Below, piece after piece: positions 1 to 5,206 of a stretch of DNA of 41,479 bases. The stretch is from Bacteroidales bacterium UBA1182 (GTDB lineage: Bacteria; Bacteroidota; Bacteroidia; Bacteroidales; Bacteroidaceae). The stretch's first letter is position 1. Every line of letters starts with the position of its first letter. The position numbers and the translations under genes are program-made. Location of the stretch: positions 1-41,479 of the forward strand of contig DBYQ01000040.1 in assembly GCA_002310015.1 (NCBI GenBank), given 5' to 3'. The notes under the pieces were generated by a model, which was not told the origin of the DNA, did no database searches, and saw only the letters and a program-made list of their open reading frames with translations.

Positions 1-678
1 GAAATGAAGGATATCCCCACCGATACTTCATTCCTTGAGATGCTTGACATTCTGAACGAGCAGCTCATCAATGCAGGTGAGGAGCCTGTTGTGTTTGACC
101 ATGACTGCCGCGAGGGTATATGCGGTATGTGCTCACTCTACATAAACGGACATCCGCACGGACCCGCTACAGGTGCTACCACCTGCCAGCTTTACATGCG
201 CCGTTTCAAGGATGGTGAGACCATCACCGTTGAGCCTTGGCGTTCAGCCGGTTTCCCGGTAATCCGTGACCTTATGGTTGACCGCCGTGCATACGATAAG
301 ATCATGCAGGCCGGTGGTTACGTATCAATCAACACCGGTGGTGTTCCTGATGCCAACGCAATTCCTATCTCAAAGGAGAAGGCAGACCTGGCTATGGACG
401 CTGCATCATGCATCGGTTGCGGTGCCTGCGTAGCAGCCTGCAAGAACGGTTCAGCTATGCTGTTTGTAAGTGCTAAGGTTAGCCAGCTGGCTCTGTTGCC
501 GCAGGGTCAGGTAGAGGCTGCACGCCGCGCCAAGGCTATGCTCTCCAAGATGGATGAGCTGGGATTCGGTAACTGCACCAACACCCGCGCCTGTGAGGCT
601 GAGTGCCCCAAGTGCATCAGCATCAGCAATATAGCCCGCCTGAACCGCGAGTTCATTACAGCCAAGCTGAAAGACTGA
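1..678 (+). CDS. frdB: Fumarate reductase/succinate dehydrogenase iron-sulfur subunit (5' truncated)
   Basis: Electron-transfer subunit of the membrane-bound fumarate reductase/succinate dehydrogenase; it passes electrons between the quinone-reactive membrane subunit and the flavoprotein. The reading frame is open to base 1, and family members are about 250 residues with roughly 25 more at the N-terminus, so the true start lies left of the window and the ATG at 4 is internal. Visible motifs are the [2Fe-2S] loop CREGICGMC with a later TTCQLY cysteine, the ferredoxin-type CIGCGACVAACKNG motif, and a last cluster NCTNTRACEAECPKC. The cysteine in the final PKC (codon 613-615) stands where I expect Gly or Asn in relatives. 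A strong terminator follows the stop, so this is the last gene of its operon; the flavoprotein and cytochrome b genes are expected upstream, outside the window. Whether it works mainly as fumarate reductase or succinate dehydrogenase cannot be read from this subunit; fumarate reduction is usual in gut Bacteroidales. Confidence 0.95.
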   Translation, partial: EMKDIPTDTSFLEMLDILNEQLINAGEEPVVFDHDCREGICGMCSLYINGHPHGPATGATTCQLYMRRFKDGETITVEPWRSAGFPVIRDLMVDRRAYDKIMQAGGYVSINTGGVPDANAIPISKEKADLAMDAASCIGCGACVAACKNGSAMLFVSAKVSQLALLPQGQVEAARRAKAMLSKMDELGFGNCTNTRACEAECPKCISISNIARLNREFITAKLKD

Positions 679-696
679 TTACTGTAATCAATAATC

Positions 697-732
697 AAAA
701 CCGTGGTGAAATTTTTTTCACCACGGTTTTTT
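697..732 (+). terminator. Rho-independent terminator after frdB
   Basis: Perfect 15-bp inverted repeat: the left arm AAAACCGTGGTGAAA (697-711) pairs with TTTCACCACGGTTTT (716-730) around a short T loop, followed by more T. It lies 19 bases after the frdB stop. It is symmetric enough to act on either strand, but only a plus-strand gene ends here. Confidence 0.93.
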
Positions 733-762
733 GTTTGCATATCAGGGATTTGTTGCGGTTTT

Positions 763-772
763 GTTGCGCAAC
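763..772. promoter_or_regulatory. Palindromic operator candidate, copy 1
   Basis: Perfect 10-bp palindrome GTTGCGCAAC starting 37 bases upstream of the -7 box at 800-807. A further direct half-site TGTTGCG lies 11 bases upstream (751-757). The identical palindrome occurs at the same distance from a second -7 box (1196-1205). Its centre would sit near -44 relative to transcription start, a typical activator position, and no TTTG -33 box is present. Binding by the downstream regulator is inference. Confidence 0.6.
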
Positions 773-799
773 GGGGCCGTGTTACAAGCAAATATGGAG

Positions 800-807
800 T
801 ATCTTTG
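800..807 (+). promoter_or_regulatory. Bacteroidetes -7 promoter box for the HTH regulator
   Basis: TATCTTTG matches TAnnTTTG exactly and lies 19 bases before the ATG at 827. No TTTG is present 19-21 bases upstream, where the -33 element would be. This is consistent with a promoter dependent on a factor bound at 763-772. Confidence 0.75.
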
Positions 808-826
808 CTGCAAACCAAGATGCTTT

Positions 827-1450
827 ATGAATTCAAAAACTGAAATTCTCAATTCCTGTCTCGCGGAGTTCCGAAACATGCCCGATTCCAACATCCTGAT
901 GCGTTATCTGAGCCGCGAGAGCCGTCTCACGTTTGATGAGCGTTTGTCTATCACGCGCAGCATAGAAAAGGCCTTTTCACCAATGATTCTGGATATGAAG
1001 AGTGAGTCTTCAGCCCTGTCGGAATCAGACCTTATCTATTGTTCCCTTGTTGCAGCCGGACTAAGTCCGGTGGTTATCGCAGACTGCTTATCGATATCAA
1101 AGGATAGCCTGCGCATGCGTAAGATACGCGTAAAGGAGAAACTCTCCAGGTCATGGACAGAGTTGCTGTTCCCGGAACAAAAATGTGACGATAATGTTGC
1201 GCAACATAATTCCGGGGCCAATCAAAGCGGCATACTTTTGCAGCAAAACCAATTAAACTCAAAAGCTATGCAAACAAACAACGTAACTTTCGGCCAGGCT
1301 GTCATATCAGGTTGGAAAAACTGCTTCAAGCTCACAGGCCGTGCATCGAGATCGGAATTCTGGTATTTTATCCTGTTTGACGCGCTTGTTATATTCATAA
1401 TGGGCTTTATCATCAAATTAATTCCTGTACTCTTTTTTGTACTTGGATAA
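827..1450 (+). CDS. HTH transcriptional regulator reading in frame into a DUF805 membrane segment
   Basis: Open frame of 207 codons from ATG 827, chosen because it follows the -7 box at 800-807; the frame extends further upstream but that part precedes the transcription start. Residues about 65-106 (LSESDLIYCSLVAAGLSPVV onward, then IADCLSISKDSLRMRK) look like the LuxR/sigma-70-region-4-type helix-turn-helix found at the C-terminus of many Bacteroidetes regulators. From residue 148 (internal ATG 1268) the protein changes into the start of DUF805: GRASRSEFWYF, then one hydrophobic helix, stopping at FFVLG. The join (residues about 120-147) is polar and shows no domain. It coincides with a second promoter and a repeat of the operator palindrome, so the two parts look like separate genes that have become joined. 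One extra A in the A5 run at 1179-1183 would put a TGA stop right after residue 120. The biological product could therefore be a 120-residue regulator, or a genuine regulator-membrane fusion. The regulator's target is not known. Confidence 0.6.
   Translation: MNSKTEILNSCLAEFRNMPDSNILMRYLSRESRLTFDERLSITRSIEKAFSPMILDMKSESSALSESDLIYCSLVAAGLSPVVIADCLSISKDSLRMRKIRVKEKLSRSWTELLFPEQKCDDNVAQHNSGANQSGILLQQNQLNSKAMQTNNVTFGQAVISGWKNCFKLTGRASRSEFWYFILFDALVIFIMGFIIKLIPVLFFVLG
1179..1183 (+). other. A5 run where one extra base would restore a regulator stop codon
   Basis: The frame reads GAA CAA AAA TGT GAC across this A run. With one more A it reads CAA AAA ATG TGA, ending the regulator directly after its DNA-binding domain. 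This marks the likely site of a frameshift, a strain-level indel or a sequencing error. Confidence 0.5.
1196..1205. promoter_or_regulatory. Palindromic operator candidate, copy 2
   Basis: A second exact GTTGCGCAAC, again 37 bases upstream of a -7 box (1233-1240). A weaker half-site TGTGACG (5 of 7 bases match TGTTGCG) lies 11 bases upstream at 1184-1190, as in copy 1. It lies inside the open frame of the regulator. Confidence 0.6.
1233..1240 (+). promoter_or_regulatory. Internal -7 promoter box before the DUF805 start
   Basis: TACTTTTG matches TAnnTTTG exactly, 27 bases before ATG 1268, and lacks a -33 TTTG. It has the same geometry as the promoter at 800-807, which argues that the DUF805 part was once, or still is, a separately transcribed gene. 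Confidence 0.65.
1268..1450 (+). CDS. DUF805 membrane protein, N-terminal half (alternative independent start)
   Basis: Read from the internal ATG behind the promoter at 1233-1240, this gives 60 residues, starting MQTNNVTFGQAV. It contains the DUF805 signature GRASRSEFWYF and one hydrophobic helix of about 22 residues ending in FFVLG. DUF805 proteins normally have about four helices and over 100 residues, so this is only the first part. The remainder is encoded at 1489-1860 in another frame. It shares its frame with the upstream regulator. DUF805 function is not established. Confidence 0.5.
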   Translation: MQTNNVTFGQAVISGWKNCFKLTGRASRSEFWYFILFDALVIFIMGFIIKLIPVLFFVLG

Positions 1451-1488
1451 AGGTATCAGCATTGTTTAATCTTTAATACAGTTGTAAT

Positions 1489-1860
1489 ATGGGATTTTCA
1501 AATATCGGTTTAATAAATACATTGTGTGTTGTATTATTCATCGTTACGATAGTGGTTTTGCTCGTTCCCACAATAACGCTTATAGTCAGAAGGCTTCACG
1601 ATACGGAGCGTAAGGGAACTCTTGTACTTCTTTCTCTTGTTCCGTTTATGCTTGGATTGGTTACGGTTATAGTAAGTTTGTTAAGGATGACAAGCACAGT
1701 GGCTATTGCTACTCCAAACAGGTTGATGGTGGGAACCGGCGGTATAGTATCAATGCTGTTCATCATTCTTATAGTACCGCTTATCCTCACAATAATATGG
1801 TGCTCACTGCCGGGAAATGAAGGCCCCAACAAGTTCGGTCCTGATCCTAATGCAAAGTGA
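1489..1860 (+). CDS. DUF805 membrane protein, C-terminal half
   Basis: 123 residues with three hydrophobic stretches: about 7-32, 44-64 and 84-106. The first ends in the DUF805 motif VRRLHDTERKG, and the C-terminus reads GPNKFGPDPNAK, matching the usual DUF805 ending in a GDNxYGPNP-like motif. The family's N-terminal GRASRxEFW part is missing here but present at 1268-1450. All three frames between 1448 and 1488 contain a stop, so a single frameshift cannot rejoin the halves. It may be a two-polypeptide DUF805 or a decaying gene. No promoter of its own is visible, so it is probably carried on the upstream transcript. Confidence 0.65.
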   Translation: MGFSNIGLINTLCVVLFIVTIVVLLVPTITLIVRRLHDTERKGTLVLLSLVPFMLGLVTVIVSLLRMTSTVAIATPNRLMVGTGGIVSMLFIILIVPLILTIIWCSLPGNEGPNKFGPDPNAK

Positions 1861-1886
1861 CCGCAGACCTTTTGGTTTCAATAATA

Positions 1887-2066
1887 ATGAAGAAAAGAAA
1901 GAAACAGATAGGTACGCTTGCTGATTATGTAAAAGCAAACCGCAAGGCCAGCCGTGAGGAGGAGATACTTGCTCACGGCAAGCCTGTATCATCACGTCCG
2001 GCAGTATTCAAATCAAAGAAGGTTTATGACCGGAAGAAACTAAAGAGGGTAGAAACGGGTTTCTAA
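1887..2066 (+). CDS. Small basic protein, conserved in Bacteroidales (unknown function)
   Basis: 59 residues from ATG 1887 (MKKRKKQIGTLADYVKANRK...), very rich in Lys and Arg, with no membrane segment or signal peptide. I recognise the pattern TLADYVKA..RKASREEEI..HGKP as a short conserved protein of Bacteroidales of unknown role. The in-frame ATG 30 bases upstream adds a hydrophobic decapeptide and overlaps the stop of the DUF805 ORF; the 1887 start fits the conserved N-terminus better. Its stop overlaps the stop of the convergent glycosyltransferase gene by four bases. Confidence 0.7.
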   Translation: MKKRKKQIGTLADYVKANRKASREEEILAHGKPVSSRPAVFKSKKVYDRKKLKRVETGF

Positions 2067-3235
2067 CAGTTTTGTTTGCGGTAGTCTTTGGTACAGATCT
2101 CATAGCAGAGTTTGAACCATACTATGACTACAGGCAGGGCTTTGAGACCGTAAGGCCTTATCCATTCTTCACGTATGAACCGTGGCATGAAATCTGAGTG
2201 GGCCATGGTACAGAATATGAATACATATACCATGAGTGCAATATCCCATTTGGAACGTTCCCATGGTGCTGCAGTGTACCAGATGACCACTCCAATGACA
2301 GGAGTGATATAGCCGCTGTTTTCAGAACCGGTAGAGAAGAGTACCACAAACATCAGCGTTGAAGCCAGGATGGTCTGACGGAATCCCTGGTTCTTATACT
2401 GGTCCAGACGCAGATAGGGTAAGGCAAATGCAATCAGGCCTGGAATTATCAGCCATAGGTCAGAATAGGTGGCACATCCTGATATCTTACGTACCAGACC
2501 CAAGAGTGATATGTTGGTGCCCTGGCTGAACATATTGTCAACGTTTTTGGACACAAGTGAATCATACCATTCATGATATTGTCCGATGATATATTCCGGA
2601 CTGGATATTATCATTGGTGCCACAAACATAATGGCGGCCCAGAACAAAAGGCTTAGAATGAATTTTCCCTTATGACGTGAGAAAAAGAAAAACGCAACTC
2701 CTACTATACCGTATAACTTGACGAACGTACCCAGCATTATGGCAAAGGCAGCCCAGAAATCCTTTTCAGTTTCAATGAAATAGTAGCTGAGAAGAATGAT
2801 TGCAGCAATGGCAATATTGAACTGCTGCATCTGAACACCGTTGAGCACCTCGTGAGCACAGAACCAGTAAATGAATATCTGCTGGTACTGAGTGAACTGG
2901 TTGCGCCGAATGGCAAAATAAAGAAGCAGTGTCAGGGCTACAAGCCACAACAGCATGCCCACCCATGTGGGCAGTACGGCAAAAGGTGCTATTACGAGTG
3001 AGAATGTGGGACCGTAATGGTTGACGTCAAAGTATTCTGCAGGATAAAAGCTGAAAAGAGGCAGCTGGTTTATGACGTGCCAGAATACCTGCTTAAAGAT
3101 AAGATAGTTGTTTTCACGTCCATGACCGTAGCGTGTCATGCCTGTTACGGCGATGATCATCCATACCCAAAACAAGGTTCTTGGATCAGTAAGAATCCGT
3201 TTCAGTTTGTCCTTTTTTATTATACGGTCATGCAT
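2063..3235 (-). CDS. GT87/DUF2029-type integral membrane glycosyltransferase
   Basis: 390 residues with about ten hydrophobic segments across the whole length. The pattern of short loops and membrane helices, including WVWMIIAVTGMTRYGHGREN, the HYGP motif and VQMQQFNIAIAAI, resembles glycosyltransferase family 87 (DUF2029), whose known members use polyprenyl-phosphate sugars. The likely role is a mannosyl-type transfer in envelope glycan assembly; donor and acceptor are unknown. The start was set at 3235 (MHDRIIKKDK) because the -7 box at 3260-3267 places the transcription start downstream of the alternative ATG at 3283. It is transcribed alone. Confidence 0.75.
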   Translation of the reverse strand: MHDRIIKKDKLKRILTDPRTLFWVWMIIAVTGMTRYGHGRENNYLIFKQVFWHVINQLPLFSFYPAEYFDVNHYGPTFSLVIAPFAVLPTWVGMLLWLVALTLLLYFAIRRNQFTQYQQIFIYWFCAHEVLNGVQMQQFNIAIAAIILLSYYFIETEKDFWAAFAIMLGTFVKLYGIVGVAFFFFSRHKGKFILSLLFWAAIMFVAPMIISSPEYIIGQYHEWYDSLVSKNVDNMFSQGTNISLLGLVRKISGCATYSDLWLIIPGLIAFALPYLRLDQYKNQGFRQTILASTLMFVVLFSTGSENSGYITPVIGVVIWYTAAPWERSKWDIALMVYVFIFCTMAHSDFMPRFIREEWIRPYGLKALPVVIVWFKLCYEICTKDYRKQNC

Positions 3236-3259
3236 ATCTGGTAAAAAAAAATAGGTGAG

Positions 3260-3267
3260 CAAATATA
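3260..3267 (-). promoter_or_regulatory. -7 promoter box for the GT87 gene
   Basis: On the minus strand TATATTTG matches TAnnTTTG, 24 bases before the ATG at 3235. It decides that start over the upstream in-frame ATG. Confidence 0.65.
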
Positions 3268-3319
3268 TCAAATATTTGTACACCTATCTGAATATTAACA
3301 GGTTGTGTGTAGTCTTTCC

Positions 3320-3541
3320 TTAATATTCATCCTCGTTAAAGAAAAAGTCTTCCTTACTGGGATAGTCGGGCCATATATCCTCTATGCTTTCATAGATATC
3401 GCCCTCATCTTCTATCTCCTGAAGATTTTCTATTACCTCAAGAGGGGCTCCTGAACGGACGGCGTAATCAATCAACTCATCCTTGGTTGCTGGCCAAGGT
3501 GCATCTTCAAGTTTTGATGCCAGTTCCAATGTCCAATACAT
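3320..3541 (-). CDS. DUF2795 family small acidic protein
   Basis: 73 residues starting MYWTLELASKLEDAPWPATK, highly acidic at the C-terminus (IEDIWPDYPSKEDFFFNEDE). I recognise it as the widespread Bacteroidetes DUF2795 protein of unknown function. The motif APWPATKDELIDYAVRSGAP resembles a small helical fold in which a helix starts after the proline. The start is set at 3541 because the -7 box at 3581-3588 excludes the in-frame ATG at 3583. It has no signal peptide or membrane segment, so it is cytoplasmic. Its own promoter and an 84-base gap to the next gene suggest a single-gene transcript. Confidence 0.85.
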   Translation of the reverse strand: MYWTLELASKLEDAPWPATKDELIDYAVRSGAPLEVIENLQEIEDEGDIYESIEDIWPDYPSKEDFFFNEDEY

Positions 3542-3580
3542 AGTAAAAAGCGGTGTTTTAAGGTTACTTTTATAGGGGTG

Positions 3581-3588
3581 CAAAAGTA
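3581..3588 (-). promoter_or_regulatory. -7 promoter box for the DUF2795 gene
   Basis: TACTTTTG on the minus strand, about 40 bases before the ATG at 3541. It lies between the stop of the adenosyltransferase gene and this start. Confidence 0.65.
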
Positions 3589-3613
3589 TAAAAAAATATG
3601 TAATCCAAAAGTT

Positions 3614-4159
3614 CTACCATATTTTTTCAGGGGTACCTGCAAAAAAGTTTATCCGGCGTGCCAGAACAAAGAGATAATCTGACAAACGGTTTATGTACTG
3701 GACCAGTTCTGAAGGCACTTTTGCATCATCGGGAAGTGCCAGTATAAGGCGCTCGGCCCTGCGGCATACGGTACGTGCCACATGTGCGTATGATGCAGCC
3801 TGAGTTCCGCCGGGCATAATGAATGAGCGTTGTTCCGGCAGGCCCTCCTGCAGTGTGTCAATCATCTTTTCAATTCGCTCCACATCAGAAGAGAGAACCT
3901 TGCAGCTGTCTGGCAGTTCAAAAGAGGTGGTGTCAGTAGCCAGACAGCCTCCTATGTTGAACAGTTTTTGCTGAATCCACTGGATGTTTTCTGCACTCTC
4001 TGCCTTATTATCCATAACGGATTGCATAAGGCCGATGAACGAGTTGAGTTCATCTATTGTGCCGTAAGCGTCCAGACGCGGATCAGTCTTGCTTACACGC
4101 TTGCCGCCTACAAGGCTTGTGGTGCCGTTGTCGCCTGTGCGGGTGTAAATCTTACTCAT
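3614..4159 (-). CDS. pduO: PduO-type ATP:cob(I)alamin adenosyltransferase
   Basis: 181 residues, the usual length. The enzyme transfers the 5'-deoxyadenosyl group of ATP to cob(I)alamin to make coenzyme B12, used for example by methylmalonyl-CoA mutase in the propionate pathway. The N-terminal ATP-binding stretch is clear (YTRTGDNGTTSLVGGKRVSK, then DPRLDAYGTIDELNSFIG, residues about 5-43), as is the C-terminal signature YAHVARTVCRRAER (about 124-137). It has no signal peptide and is cytoplasmic. Its ATG overlaps the stop of the upstream methyltransferase gene by four bases, so the two are translationally coupled. Confidence 0.93.
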   Translation of the reverse strand: MSKIYTRTGDNGTTSLVGGKRVSKTDPRLDAYGTIDELNSFIGLMQSVMDNKAESAENIQWIQQKLFNIGGCLATDTTSFELPDSCKVLSSDVERIEKMIDTLQEGLPEQRSFIMPGGTQAASYAHVARTVCRRAERLILALPDDAKVPSELVQYINRLSDYLFVLARRINFFAGTPEKIW

Positions 4160-4812
4160 AACACATAGTGTTGTTTGGTCATCTTTTTGTCAAAGAAGAG
4201 CAGGCCTATCTTTTTCATCTGGAAGGTTACACCCACTCTCTCATCGTTAATGATCTCTTTCCACCACTCCTTTTTCTGCTTTTTGCCCATATCCTCAACA
4301 ACAATGACCGTATCTGATTTGGCATACGGCAGAATCATCTCCACTGTCTGTCTCCAGAGTGCGGTGTGGGCTATGTGTATGAACTGCGGGATGTTGCCGC
4401 TGTCCATAATATCCTGCACGGTCTGGATGACATCGGCTGCAATATACTCAATATTCTGGATTTTCTTAAGGTTGCGGCGAACCTCTTTTTCTGCCGGGTG
4501 CGGAAAATCAACAGTGACTACCCTTGAATTCTTGGAAACCGATGCCAGATAACCGGTGCTGACACCTGCTCCGGTACCTACCTCAAGGATAAACTTGGGG
4601 TTGAATCTGTTTACCAGACGGAAGAGCAGTTCGTCACGGCTCTGAGGATATTGCGGAAGATATTGAGGTGCTTTCTCCCAGAAAGGGTAGAGGTCCTCAT
4701 ATGCGTAATAAGGGTGACGTTCGTTAATGACGTTGTCAATCAGGTCATAAGCCCAAGGGGAGTGTACTCCGAATCCTTGCCGGGTAAGCCAGCGGTTGTC
4801 TGTGAGTTTCAT
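4156..4812 (-). CDS. Class I SAM-dependent methyltransferase
   Basis: 218 residues. The SAM-binding motif I ILEVGTGAGVSTGYLA is at about 75-90, followed by VVTVDFPHP (acidic residue binding the ribose) and VIVVEDMGKKQKKEWW in the C-terminal half. The family resembles small-molecule O-methyltransferases of Bacteroidetes; the substrate is unknown. The start was placed at 4812 because the upstream codons translate tRNA sequence. Only 14 bases separate the tRNA-Leu 3' end from this ATG, and no promoter box is visible between them, so it is probably co-transcribed with the tRNA. The adenosyltransferase follows with a four-base overlap. Confidence 0.8.
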   Translation of the reverse strand: MKLTDNRWLTRQGFGVHSPWAYDLIDNVINERHPYYAYEDLYPFWEKAPQYLPQYPQSRDELLFRLVNRFNPKFILEVGTGAGVSTGYLASVSKNSRVVTVDFPHPAEKEVRRNLKKIQNIEYIAADVIQTVQDIMDSGNIPQFIHIAHTALWRQTVEMILPYAKSDTVIVVEDMGKKQKKEWWKEIINDERVGVTFQMKKIGLLFFDKKMTKQHYVL

Positions 4813-4826
4813 ATTGTATGGGAGAG

Positions 4827-4911
4827 TGCTCGAAGCGGGACTCGAACCCGCACAGCCGATAAAGGCCAAGGGATTTTAAGTCCCTCGTGTCTACCATTCC
4901 ACCATTCGAGC
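4827..4911 (-). tRNA. tRNA-Leu (anticodon UAA)
   Basis: 85-nt class II tRNA on the minus strand. The acceptor stem GCTCGAA/TTCGAGC closes it with discriminator A at 4827. The D-loop side TGGTAGACACG, the anticodon arm GGGACTTAAAATCCC with anticodon TAA, a long variable arm, and the T-arm GCGGGTTCGAGTCCCGC are all present. CCA is not encoded. Confidence 0.97.
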
Positions 4912-5063
4912 TTCTTTTTTCGATCTTACGGTCTCTTTTTGGCGTCTACCTCCTCTCCTCTCGGTCATGATGGGACCCCATCACTTCCTCGACTCGAGAA
5001 GCTATCCATCCAAAAATAGCCCATAATCTCGGGAAAAAGATGTGAACGGTTTAGTTCGGGGTA
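4912..5063 (-). other. Long leader between promoter and tRNA-Leu
   Basis: About 150 bases with no ORF that I can support and no second tRNA. It contains a hairpin TGATGG-GACC-CCATCA (4968-4983) and several purine-rich tracts on the transcribed strand. It would be trimmed from the tRNA 5' end by RNase P. No known RNA family is recognised. The rest of the gap up to 5206 holds the two promoters and an A/T-rich leader for the carboxylesterase gene. Confidence 0.45.
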
Positions 5064-5094
5064 CAAAAGTACGTGGTTTGGAGCGATTTGGCAA
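5064..5094 (-). promoter_or_regulatory. Promoter for the tRNA-Leu operon
   Basis: On the minus strand TTG (5092-5094) is followed after 20 bases by TACTTTTG (5064-5071), matching the Bacteroidetes -33/-7 arrangement. It reads toward the tRNA, methyltransferase and adenosyltransferase genes. Confidence 0.7.
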
Positions 5095-5144
5095 GAAATT
5101 AGGAAAAAAAAGGTGTGTTAAAATTAACAACTAATAAAATATAT

Positions 5145-5152
5145 TACATTTG
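5145..5152 (+). promoter_or_regulatory. -7 promoter box for the carboxylesterase gene
   Basis: TACATTTG matches TAnnTTTG and is 55 bases upstream of the ATG at 5207. The region before it is A/T-rich and has no clear -33 TTTG. Confidence 0.6.
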
Positions 5153-5206
5153 TGGGAGTTTATTTTCCAAAAGGACATTACTTTAACTTAACCTAATAAA
5201 CAATTT

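Noticed and set aside
4912..5063. Possible second tRNA or small RNA in the tRNA-Leu leader
   Set aside because: No acceptor/T-arm pairing or GTTCGA loop on either strand; only a short hairpin is visible, so it was listed as a leader, not as an RNA gene.
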